DNA from: Cellulophaga lytica DSM 7489
GTDB taxonomy: Bacteria; Bacteroidota; Bacteroidia; Flavobacteriales; Flavobacteriaceae
DNA length: 64,000 bases
Assembly (NCBI RefSeq): GCF_000190595.1
Contig: NC_015167.1
Coordinates: 3,580,501 to 3,644,500, forward strand
Reading direction: 5' to 3'
The notes under the pieces were generated by a model. That model searched no databases and was not told where the DNA came from. It saw only the letters and a program-made list of their open reading frames with translations. Of this stretch, positions 35,899-43,479 are shown one piece after another (the first letter of the stretch is position 1; the number at the start of each line of letters is the position of its first letter). A program made the translations under genes and the position numbers.

Positions 35899-37209
35899 AT
35901 GAAAACTATAGACACAATACCTACATCTAAAATACAACGTGCTAGCAAGTTGGTTACTACAGGCGCAAAAGTTGGTGTTAATTACTTAAAATACTACGGA
36001 GATAAATTAACAAAAACTGAAATAGAAGCTAAAGAGCGTTTAAATAAAAACAATGCAGAAGATATTTATGATAGTTTAAAACAGCTTAAAGGGAGTGCTT
36101 TAAAAGTTGCGCAAATGTTAAGTATGGAAAAAAGTATACTGCCACAAGCGTACGTAGAGAAGTTTTCGTTAGCGCAATTTTCTGTTCCACCATTGTCTGC
36201 TCCTTTAGTACAAAAAACATTTAAAAAATATTTTGGCAAAACTCCAAATGAAATTTTTGATACGTTTAATGTTAACTCTGTAAACGCAGCCAGTATAGGA
36301 CAAGTACATTATGCAGAAGCTAACGGCAAAAAATTAGCCGTAAAAATTCAGTACCCTGGTGTAGCAGACAGCATTTCTACAGATTTAGCTATGGTTAAAC
36401 CTATAGCTATAAAAATGTTTAATATAAAAGGAAAAGACTCAGATAAATATTTTGCAGAAGTAGAAAACAAGCTTATTGAAGAAACCAATTACCTGTTAGA
36501 GATTAAGCAAAGTAAAGAAATGGCTAGAGCCTGTGAGCATATACCAAACTTAAGATTTCCGGAGTATTATGAACAATTTTCATCGGAACGTATTATTACT
36601 ATGGATTGGATGACTGGCGAGCACTTAAGCGAGTTTACTGCCCATAATACAAACCAAAATAAAGCTAACATAATTGGCCAAGCACTATGGGACTTTTATA
36701 TGTACCAAATGCACGTACTACGCAAAGTACATGCAGATCCGCACCCCGGAAATTTTTTAATTTCTAAAGAGGGTAATTTAATTGCTTTAGATTTTGGATG
36801 TATTAAAGAGGTACCTAGCAATTTTTACACTCCTTATTTTGAACTGGCTAAACCAGAGATTATAAACAATCCTGTTTTATTTTCACAAAAAATGCATCAG
36901 TTAGAAATATTAAAAAAAGAAGACTCTAAAGAAGAAGTTGCTTTTTTCTCTGATCTTTTTTTTGAAATGTTAAGTTTATTCACAAAACCTTTTCACAATA
37001 AAACGTTTGATTTCTCTGACCCTGTTTTCTTTAACCAAATTGCAGAACTTGGCGAAAAATATAGCAAAAGTACAGAGCTACGTAAAATGAACGGAAACAG
37101 AGGTTCTAAACACTTTATTTACATAAACAGAACATTTTTTGGACTTTATAACCTAATGTTTGATTTAAAATCTAAAGACATTAAAATAAACAACTATTTA
37201 TCGCTCTAA
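35899..37209 (+). CDS. AarF/ABC1/UbiB-family atypical kinase
   Basis: 436 residues. The family-specific KxGQ-type motif reads LKVAQMLSME near residue 70, so Ala replaces the usual Gly. The Ala-rich nucleotide loop is NAASIGQVHYA, followed by the lysine of LAVKIQYPG, HADPHPGNFL (catalytic loop) and LDFGCIKE (metal-binding DFG). UbiB/ADCK proteins have ATPase activity and support isoprenoid-quinone synthesis or lipid transport at the membrane. A menaquinone link is plausible in this organism. It is placed 4 bp after the regulator and 5 bp before a flavin reductase, within one operon. Confidence 0.88.
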   Translation: MKTIDTIPTSKIQRASKLVTTGAKVGVNYLKYYGDKLTKTEIEAKERLNKNNAEDIYDSLKQLKGSALKVAQMLSMEKSILPQAYVEKFSLAQFSVPPLSAPLVQKTFKKYFGKTPNEIFDTFNVNSVNAASIGQVHYAEANGKKLAVKIQYPGVADSISTDLAMVKPIAIKMFNIKGKDSDKYFAEVENKLIEETNYLLEIKQSKEMARACEHIPNLRFPEYYEQFSSERIITMDWMTGEHLSEFTAHNTNQNKANIIGQALWDFYMYQMHVLRKVHADPHPGNFLISKEGNLIALDFGCIKEVPSNFYTPYFELAKPEIINNPVLFSQKMHQLEILKKEDSKEEVAFFSDLFFEMLSLFTKPFHNKTFDFSDPVFFNQIAELGEKYSKSTELRKMNGNRGSKHFIYINRTFFGLYNLMFDLKSKDIKINNYLSL

Positions 37210-37214
37210 AAAAA

Positions 37215-37829
37215 ATGATAAAACATAGTACAAACAATATAAAAGAACTAGAGCACTTGTATAAAATTAATTTAATAAATAGTGCTACAGGTTACAAATC
37301 TGCCAACTTAATTGGCACAAAATCTGTAAAAGGCCAAGAAAATATTGCTGTCTTTAGTTCAGTAATTCACCTTGGGTCTAATCCTGCATTATTAGGTTTT
37401 ATTTGCAGGCCAACAACAGTACCTAGGCATACTTACAAAAATATAATAGAAACTAAAACATACACAATAAACCACATACACCAAGATATTTTAGAAGATG
37501 CACACCATACTTCTGCTAAATATCCAGAAGATGTATCTGAGTTTACTAAAACAAAACTAATACCCGAATATAAAGACAATTGCACTGCTCCATTTTTAAA
37601 AGATGCTCCTGTACAATTGCAATTAAAATTTATAGAAGAGTTGCCTATTGCTGCTAATGATACCATTTTAGTGATTGGAGAAATTATTAATTTATATGTA
37701 AAAGAAAATCTTTTGCAACAAGATGGATTGATAGATTTAGCAAAAGGTAATGTGGCTGCCATTAACGGATTAGATACTTATGCTGTACCAAAAACAAATA
37801 CAAGATTTGAATACCAAAGACCAAAATAA
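37215..37829 (+). CDS. flavin reductase-like domain protein
   Basis: 204 residues of the split-barrel flavin-binding family. Seen are NLIGTKSVKGQENIAVFSSVIHLGSNPALLGFICRP, the PRHTYKNIIETKTYTIN segment and the HHTSAKYPEDVSEF motif, which together line the FMN site in this subgroup. It may reduce flavin for a partner oxygenase or act directly on a substrate; no partner monooxygenase is in the cluster. It lies 5 bp after the AarF gene and 3 bp before the SDR gene. Confidence 0.86.
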   Translation: MIKHSTNNIKELEHLYKINLINSATGYKSANLIGTKSVKGQENIAVFSSVIHLGSNPALLGFICRPTTVPRHTYKNIIETKTYTINHIHQDILEDAHHTSAKYPEDVSEFTKTKLIPEYKDNCTAPFLKDAPVQLQLKFIEELPIAANDTILVIGEIINLYVKENLLQQDGLIDLAKGNVAAINGLDTYAVPKTNTRFEYQRPK

Positions 37830-37832
37830 CAA

Positions 37833-39257
37833 ATGAAAATACTAGTAACAGGTACAACAGGCTATATAGGCAAAAGATTGGTGCCCCTTTTAATAGAAGA
37901 GGGCCACAAAGTTGTATGTGTTGTTAGAGATAAATTAAGAGCAGAAGAATGGTATAGAAACGAACCTTTAATTACTGTTGTTGAAGCTGACTTTTTACAA
38001 AAAGATACGCTATCAACAATACCAAAAGATATAGACATAGCTTATTATTTAATTCACTCTATGTCCAATTCCTCAAGTAATTTTAAATCTCTAGAAGAAG
38101 AATGTGCTATTAATTTTAAAAATTATATAGAAGAAACAAACACCCAGCAAGTAATTTATTTAAGCGGTATTACCAACGACCCAAAACTATCTATGCACCT
38201 ATCTTCTAGAAAGTTGGTAGAAGAAACACTTGCATCTAACAAATATGCTCTTACTACATTTAGAGCTGGTATTATTGTGGGATCTGGTAGTTCTTCCTTT
38301 GAAATTATTAGAGATTTGGTTGAAAAATTACCCATTATGGTTGCTCCTAAATGGTTAGATACTAAAACACAACCATTAGCTGTTAGAGATGTACTTCTAT
38401 TTTTATCTAAAGCAATAGTAAAAAAAGAATTATACAATAAAGGCATAGACATTTTTGGCCCAGATGTACTAACTTACAAACAAATGCTATTGCAATTTGC
38501 AGAGGTTAGAGGTCTTAAAAGAAGTATAATTACTGTACCTGTAATGACTCCTAAACTATCGTCTTACTGGTTATATTTTGTTACTTCTACATCGTACAAA
38601 TTAGCAACTACATTGGTAAAAAGTATGGGTGTAGAAATTATTGGTAAACCAAGTGATATTAATTCCATTTTAAATATAAAACCAATTACATACAAAGAAG
38701 CTGTACAATTAGCTTTTGAAAAAATAGAACAAAATAGTATTTTATCTAGTTGGAAAGACTCCATTATAAGTAGCGGAAGGCTAAAAGCCAACTTACACAA
38801 ATATATAAACGTACCAAAATATGGTTGTTTTACAGATTATAAAGAGCGTAAGGTTACTAATAAAACAAAGACTATTAATAAAATTTGGGCTATAGGTGGC
38901 CCCACAGGATGGTATTATGGTACTATTTTATGGAAATTTAGAGGCTATTTAGACAAGTTATTTGGCGGCATAGGCTTACGTAGAGGAAGAACTAGCTCTA
39001 CAGATTTAAGTGCTGGTGATGCTCTTGATTTTTGGCGTGTAATATTTGCAGATAAAGAACAACAAAAATTGTTGTTGTACGCTGAAATGAAGTTACCTGG
39101 AGAGGCTTGGTTAGAATTTAAGATTGAAGAAAACATACTTAAACAAACAGCAACATTTAGACCAAGAGGTTTAGCTGGTAGGTTGTACTGGTATAGCGTA
39201 CTCCCTTTTCATATGTTTATTTTTAATGGAATGATTAACAAATTAGTGGCAAAATGA
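37833..39257 (+). CDS. SDR family oxidoreductase with C-terminal DUF2867
   Basis: 474 residues. An atypical/extended SDR domain (~1-310) opens with VTGTTGYIGKRL and contains YLSGITND and the substrate-side FRAGIIVGSGSSS. The C-terminal ~150 residues are DUF2867, with GGPTGWYYGTILWKFRGYLDKLFGG type sequence, GDALDFWRV, and ending in LPFHMFIFNGMIN. The fusion is common in Bacteroidota and in light/oxidative-stress gene clusters; the substrate is unknown. It overlaps the TIGR03643 gene by 4 bp. Confidence 0.87.
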   Translation: MKILVTGTTGYIGKRLVPLLIEEGHKVVCVVRDKLRAEEWYRNEPLITVVEADFLQKDTLSTIPKDIDIAYYLIHSMSNSSSNFKSLEEECAINFKNYIEETNTQQVIYLSGITNDPKLSMHLSSRKLVEETLASNKYALTTFRAGIIVGSGSSSFEIIRDLVEKLPIMVAPKWLDTKTQPLAVRDVLLFLSKAIVKKELYNKGIDIFGPDVLTYKQMLLQFAEVRGLKRSIITVPVMTPKLSSYWLYFVTSTSYKLATTLVKSMGVEIIGKPSDINSILNIKPITYKEAVQLAFEKIEQNSILSSWKDSIISSGRLKANLHKYINVPKYGCFTDYKERKVTNKTKTINKIWAIGGPTGWYYGTILWKFRGYLDKLFGGIGLRRGRTSSTDLSAGDALDFWRVIFADKEQQKLLLYAEMKLPGEAWLEFKIEENILKQTATFRPRGLAGRLYWYSVLPFHMFIFNGMINKLVAK

Positions 39258-39529
39258 GCTTAAGCATACAACAAATAGATCGTGTAATAGAAATGGCGTG
39301 GGAAGATAGAACCACTTTTGATGCTATTAAATTTCAGTTTGGCTTGTCTGAAAAAGAAGTGATTACATTAATGCGCACAGAAATGAAACCAAGTAGTTTT
39401 AAAATGTGGCGCAAACGGGTTCAAGGACGCAAAACAAAGCACGCAAAACTAAGAACATTCGTTAGCGGTCGCTTTAAATGTAGCAGACAAAAGCATATTA
39501 CCAATAACACTATAAGTAAAAGATATTAA
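39254..39529 (+). CDS. TIGR03643 family protein (DUF2805)
   Basis: 91 residues matching the small TIGR03643 family: QIDRVIEMAWEDRTTFDAI, FGLSEKEVITLMR, and MKPSSFKMWRKRVQGRKTKH. The first ~60 residues look like a helix-turn-helix fold, so a nucleic acid-binding role is possible but unproven. This family recurs beside photolyase, SDR and FolE genes in many bacteria. It overlaps the SDR gene by 4 bp. The basic C-terminus (RKTKHAKLRTFVSGRFKCSRQK) fits RNA or DNA contact. Confidence 0.88.
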   Translation: MSLSIQQIDRVIEMAWEDRTTFDAIKFQFGLSEKEVITLMRTEMKPSSFKMWRKRVQGRKTKHAKLRTFVSGRFKCSRQKHITNNTISKRY

Positions 39530-39586
39530 ATAAACTGTTTTTTATTAATAATAAGTAGTTTATTGCCATAATTATTATATATTATA

Positions 39587-40273
39587 ATGAGTATAGATAC
39601 AATAAATTTAGCAAGCATTTCTAACAATATCTCTGTAGAAGATATTGGAGACGATCACTTGTTTACAGGTTTAGAAACACCTTTAAGACCAGATGCTTTT
39701 GCATTGTCTGATGAAGAAAAAAAGGAAAAAATAGAAAACCTTTTTGGGCAAATTATGGACGTTATGGGCTTAGATTTAACAGACGATTCTTTGCAAGGAA
39801 CACCAAAACGTGTTGCAAAAATGTACATTGATGAAATTTTTTGTGGTTTAAACCCTAAAAATAAGCCAAAAATTGCTTTATTTGAAAATAAATACCAATA
39901 TAACCAAATACTTGTTGAAAAAAACATTACTTTTTACTCTAATTGTGAGCATCATTTTGTTCCAATTATTGGCAAAGCACATGTAGCGTACAAATCTTCT
40001 GGCAATGTAATAGGCTTGTCTAAATTAAACAGAATTGTACAATACTACGCTAAAAGACCACAAGTTCAAGAGCGCTTAACCAACCAAATTGGCGTGGAGC
40101 TCCAAAAAATATTAAATACAGAAGACGTTGCTGTCATTATAGATGCCAAACATTTATGTGTAGCATCTAGAGGTGTAAAAGATGACACCTCTACAACAGT
40201 AACTGCTTTTTATGGTGGTGAGTTTAACAACGCCACAAAAATAACAGAAATACAAAACTATTTAAAACATTAA
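39587..40273 (+). CDS. folE: GTP cyclohydrolase I
   Basis: 228 residues: a ~40-residue N-terminal extension, then the FolE core with the zinc Cys and His in YSNCEHHFVPI and HLCVASRGV, GLSKLNRIVQYYAKRPQ, and QERLTNQI. It converts GTP to 7,8-dihydroneopterin triphosphate, the entry to tetrahydrofolate, tetrahydropterin and photolyase (MTHF) cofactor synthesis. In this cluster a second, stress-linked copy of folE is possible; whether another copy exists in the genome cannot be seen. A 57-bp gap separates it from the TIGR03643 gene and contains an 8-bp inverted repeat (39529-39536 with 39557-39564) that might be regulatory. Confidence 0.94.
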   Translation: MSIDTINLASISNNISVEDIGDDHLFTGLETPLRPDAFALSDEEKKEKIENLFGQIMDVMGLDLTDDSLQGTPKRVAKMYIDEIFCGLNPKNKPKIALFENKYQYNQILVEKNITFYSNCEHHFVPIIGKAHVAYKSSGNVIGLSKLNRIVQYYAKRPQVQERLTNQIGVELQKILNTEDVAVIIDAKHLCVASRGVKDDTSTTVTAFYGGEFNNATKITEIQNYLKH

Positions 40274-40277
40274 CAAT

Positions 40278-40499
40278 ATGGAGATTATAGATAAAGCATT
40301 AGAGTTTGAGAAAAGAAAGATGAAGTCATTATCTAACAGCGAAAGAGTTGAAATTTCTCGTGAAGCTAAATCCCTTATTCTTGAGCTTAATACAATTTAT
40401 AAAGAAAATAAGGACGAAGAAATTATGGATTTAATGAAACGTCTTACTGCAATAAAACGTAAAGTAGAGAAAAGGCTAAATATGCAGCCACTACCATAG
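40278..40499 (+). CDS. small coiled-coil protein of unknown function
   Basis: 73 residues, 4 bp after folE. It is highly charged and almost entirely helical by composition (EKRKMKSLSNSERVEISREAK, LMKRLTAIKRKVEKRLN), with heptad-like spacing but no enzyme motif, signal peptide or membrane segment. It may be an assembly or regulatory partner of a neighbouring protein. Its coupling to folE and its codon use like its neighbours favour a real gene. I do not recognise the family. Confidence 0.7.
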   Translation: MEIIDKALEFEKRKMKSLSNSERVEISREAKSLILELNTIYKENKDEEIMDLMKRLTAIKRKVEKRLNMQPLP

Positions 40500-40595
40500 T
40501 GTAGTTAACAAAAAACACCCTAAAATATTTGTACATAATTGGCAAACTATACTTGTCCAACAGGTATTCCTTTGCTCTAATTTAAAATAATACTA

Positions 40596-41279
40596 ATGAA
40601 AACTACTGTTATTGTTGGGGGTAGCAAAGGAATAGGATTTGCTATTACTAAAGAGCTTATTAGCACACAAAAAGTTATTGTTATTAGCAGAACTGCACCA
40701 AAGTTAGAGCACCAAAACCTAACACATTTTAGCTGTGATATACTTACAGATAATTTACCAGAAATAGATGCTATAGACAACCTTATTTACTGTCCTGGCA
40801 GCATTAATTTAAAACCTATTGGACGTTTAAGTATAGATGACTTTAAGGAAGATTTTGAAATTAATGTTATTGGCGCTGTAAAAACCATTAAACATTATTT
40901 AAATATTTTAAAAAATGGTACAAACCCATCTATAGTACTATTTAGTACCGTTGCCACAAAACTTGGTATGCCATACCACGCTAGTATTGCTACCGCAAAA
41001 TCTGGTGTAGAAGGTTTAGTTAAATCTTTAGGAGCAGAATTAGCACCTACCATACGTGTTAACGCTATTGCACCTACAGTAACTAATACAGATTTAGCTG
41101 CTAAATTATTGCGTAATGATAAAATGATTGAAAATATTAAAGAAAGACATCCTTTAAAGCGTTTTTTAGACCCTACAGATGTTGCACATATGGCCAGCTT
41201 TTTAATTAGTGAAAAAACACAAAGCATTTCTGGCCAAATACTGGAAGTAGATTGTGGAATTGTAAATTTTAAACTCTAA
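40596..41279 (+). CDS. SDR family protein lacking the catalytic Tyr
   Basis: 227 residues of classical SDR fold: GGSKGIG nucleotide loop, DNLIYCPGS in place of NNAG, Asn90 in INVIGAV, Ser117 in LFSTVAT, and the lysine of the YxxxK motif at Lys135 in HASIATAKSGVEGL. The position four residues before that lysine is Ile131, not Tyr; the only nearby Tyr is Tyr127. So either Tyr127 takes over or the protein does not perform normal SDR redox catalysis. SDRs with this HASIAxAK signature recur in light-responsive clusters with folE. It starts 96 bp after the small protein and precedes the GPx gene by 1 bp. Confidence 0.85.
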   Translation: MKTTVIVGGSKGIGFAITKELISTQKVIVISRTAPKLEHQNLTHFSCDILTDNLPEIDAIDNLIYCPGSINLKPIGRLSIDDFKEDFEINVIGAVKTIKHYLNILKNGTNPSIVLFSTVATKLGMPYHASIATAKSGVEGLVKSLGAELAPTIRVNAIAPTVTNTDLAAKLLRNDKMIENIKERHPLKRFLDPTDVAHMASFLISEKTQSISGQILEVDCGIVNFKL

Positions 41280-41280
41280 A

Positions 41281-41829
41281 ATGAAACCATTACTTATGAT
41301 AACATTACTCACTATATTTTCTTCATGCTCATCTAAACATAAAGCAAAACCCAACACTAGTATTTACAACATTAAAGTAATGGGTTTAGAAGGAAAACCT
41401 ATTAATTTGGAAGATTACAAAGGTAAAAAGATACTTTTTGTAAACGTTGCCTCTAAATGTGGTTTTACAGGTCAGTATGAAGAATTACAGAAACTTTATG
41501 ATACCTATAAAAACAATTTAATGATAATTGGTGCACCTTGTAACCAATTTGGCGGTCAAGAATCTGGCACAGAAGAAGAAATTAAAACTTTTTGCCAGAG
41601 AAATTATGGTGTTACATTTTTAATGACTGAAAAATTAGAAGTTAAAGGCAGTAACCAACACCCATTATATGCCTGGCTTACTAAAAAAGAGCTTAACGGT
41701 AATACAAATACTTCTGTTAAATGGAATTTTCAGAAATATTTAATTGATGAAGACGGGAATTTTGTAAACTACTACTACTCTACTACAAGTCCCTTAAGCA
41801 AAAAAATAACAAAACATTTAAAACCATAA
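41281..41829 (+). CDS. glutathione peroxidase family lipoprotein
   Basis: 182 residues. A lipoprotein signal ends in IFSSC (Cys16), so the enzyme should be anchored in the membrane facing the periplasm. The GPx core has the peroxidatic Cys60 in NVASKCGFTGQY, the Gln in PCNQFGGQES, a possible resolving Cys in TFCQRNYG, and the Trp/Asn in VKWNFQKYL. Non-selenium GPx of this type use thioredoxin-like reductants to reduce hydroperoxides. Membrane anchoring is unusual against the cytoplasmic norm and suits lipid peroxide repair. It is tightly coupled to the SDR gene and to the next small gene (2-bp gap). Confidence 0.9.
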   Translation: MKPLLMITLLTIFSSCSSKHKAKPNTSIYNIKVMGLEGKPINLEDYKGKKILFVNVASKCGFTGQYEELQKLYDTYKNNLMIIGAPCNQFGGQESGTEEEIKTFCQRNYGVTFLMTEKLEVKGSNQHPLYAWLTKKELNGNTNTSVKWNFQKYLIDEDGNFVNYYYSTTSPLSKKITKHLKP

Positions 41830-41831
41830 AT

Positions 41832-42017
41832 ATGTTTGGATTATTTAAAAAGAAATCACCTGTAGAAAAATTACAAGAGCAATACAAAAAACTGATGAAA
41901 GAATACCATGCTCTTTCTGTTAGTAACCGTAGCGCTAGTGATGCTAAATTTGCAGAAGCAGAGGTTATACAAGACAAAATAGCGCTGTTAATGAAAAATG
42001 AAAATGAAATTAGCTAA
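41832..42017 (+). CDS. Lacal_2735-type small protein
   Basis: 61 residues that begin MFGLFKKKSPVEKLQEQYKKL and continue with the SVSNRSASDAKFAEAEVI stretch typical of the small Bacteroidota family named after Lacal_2735. It is a charged helical hairpin without enzyme motifs; the MFxLFKKK start could peripherally bind membrane. Function is unknown. The family often accompanies stress genes. It lies 2 bp after the GPx gene and overlaps tspO by 20 bp. Confidence 0.8.
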   Translation: MFGLFKKKSPVEKLQEQYKKLMKEYHALSVSNRSASDAKFAEAEVIQDKIALLMKNENEIS

Positions 42018-42465
42018 ATATATTACTCTATTTTTAATACTAAATTTTAGTGCTTTAGCATTAGGTGTATTGTTAATGGATAACGGAGCGCAATCTAATT
42101 GGTACTTACAACTAAATAAAGCTCCTTGGACGCCTCCAGGATGGGTTTTTGGTGCTGCCTGGACCTTCATTATGATTTGTTTTGCAGCTTATTTAGGTTT
42201 TTTAGCCAAACAGAGTAAAAACTTTAAGTTTATTTTACTATTTGCCATACAATGGTTTTTAAATGTTGGATGGAATTTTGCCTTTTTTAATCAACATTAC
42301 ATAAGTATAGGTTTAGTACTAATTACAGCATTAACTTTACTAGTAATTTATATGTTTTACAAGTACAAGTCTATAGTTAAAAATATATCAATATTAATTT
42401 TACCATATATTATTTGGTTGTGCATAGCTACATCATTAAATGCATATATTTTAATTTATAACTAA
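41998..42465 (+). CDS. tspO: TspO/MBR family protein
   Basis: 155 residues with five transmembrane helices and the family's aromatic motifs: WYLQLNKAPWTPPGWVFGAAWT around residue 35-57 and LNVGWNFAFFNQH near 95-107. TspO binds porphyrins and other tetrapyrroles and links to photo-oxidative stress and haem turnover in bacteria. Its presence with FolE, SDRs and GPx fits a photo-oxidative or lipid-oxidation response. It overlaps the small upstream gene by 20 bp and is 2 bp before the SRPBCC gene. Confidence 0.93.
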   Translation: MKMKLAKYITLFLILNFSALALGVLLMDNGAQSNWYLQLNKAPWTPPGWVFGAAWTFIMICFAAYLGFLAKQSKNFKFILLFAIQWFLNVGWNFAFFNQHYISIGLVLITALTLLVIYMFYKYKSIVKNISILILPYIIWLCIATSLNAYILIYN

Positions 42466-42467
42466 AT

Positions 42468-42932
42468 ATGAAAATCTATACATTACATAAAAAACAAAAA
42501 TTACCTATTACTATAGATCAAGCCTGGGAGTTTTTATCTAAACCAGAAAATTTAAAAACAATTACGCCAGATTATATGGGCTTCTTCATTTTATCTGGTG
42601 CAGATAGGCCAATGTATCAAGGACAAATAATACAATACATAGTAACACCTGTACTAGGTATAAAAACCAAATGGGTAACAGAAATTACGCATATGGTAAA
42701 AAATAAGTATTTTGTAGACGAGCAAAGATTTGGCCCTTATGCGTTATGGCACCATAAACATTTTATTAAGGAAGTAGAAGGTGGTATAGAAATGGAGGAT
42801 ATTATAGATTATAAAGTACCTTTTGGAATATTAGGACAATTAATACATCCTTTTTTAGTAAAACCCAAACTAGAAGAAATTTTTGAATACAGAAAAGAAA
42901 AATTAGAGTCCTTATTCGGTATTTTAAAGTAA
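42468..42932 (+). CDS. SRPBCC superfamily ligand-binding protein
   Basis: 154 residues of the START/Bet v1-like fold. The N-terminal KLPITIDQAWEFLSKPENLKTITPDYMGF motif is the signature of the subgroup often labelled cell-division inhibitor-like, and WVTEITHM, FVDEQRFGPYALWHHKHF and DIIDYKVPFG follow. The cavity should bind a hydrophobic ligand. In light/oxidative-stress clusters of other bacteria the same subgroup sits next to SDR and folE genes. It closes the run of coupled genes; a 106-bp gap follows. Confidence 0.88.
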   Translation: MKIYTLHKKQKLPITIDQAWEFLSKPENLKTITPDYMGFFILSGADRPMYQGQIIQYIVTPVLGIKTKWVTEITHMVKNKYFVDEQRFGPYALWHHKHFIKEVEGGIEMEDIIDYKVPFGILGQLIHPFLVKPKLEEIFEYRKEKLESLFGILK

Positions 42933-43038
42933 AAAAAGTAACACTACTCTAAAAATAGTAGCTCCTTTATTGTTTTTTTACTATTTTAAATGATAGTACG
43001 TAAACTAAAAACTAACCACAACCCTAAATTACCACCAA

Positions 43039-43479
43039 ATGATTGATATTATAAGGCTTATGTTTGAGTTTGGTTCGCTAATTGTTTTTAGTTTACTCCA
43101 TATTATTATATACCCATCATTTAATTATTTCTCTAAAGAAGAATTAGTAAATTGGTATAGAGATAAGAGAGACCAAATATACTTATTTGCTATACTTTTA
43201 GGACCTATACACCTTACTTCTATAATTTTGCAGTTGGTACACAAACAAGACTTATACACCATTGTTAGCTCTATAACTATTTGTGCATTGTGGGTACAAC
43301 ATTACGTAATTATTGAGGCAAACCACGCTATAATAATTAAAGGTGTTGGTTCTTTAGAAAAAGCCAAACGTGCTATAAAAAACAACAACCTAATAAGAAT
43401 TATTATATTAACATTCTTATTAGGTTGGACTATTTTAAAAACTGTACAGAGTACAAATTTTTGGTTAGTTACAAACTAG
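43039..43479 (+). CDS. integral membrane protein of unknown function
   Basis: 146 residues with four predicted transmembrane helices (~6-26, ~50-68, ~75-95, ~118-136). A short Arg/Lys-rich loop (WYRDKRDQ) and KAKRAIKN set the topology with both termini probably outside or both inside. No catalytic motif is visible. It starts 106 bp after the SRPBCC gene and ends 1 bp short of the convergent murA gene. I do not recognise the family. Confidence 0.7.
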   Translation: MIDIIRLMFEFGSLIVFSLLHIIIYPSFNYFSKEELVNWYRDKRDQIYLFAILLGPIHLTSIILQLVHKQDLYTIVSSITICALWVQHYVIIEANHAIIIKGVGSLEKAKRAIKNNNLIRIIILTFLLGWTILKTVQSTNFWLVTN

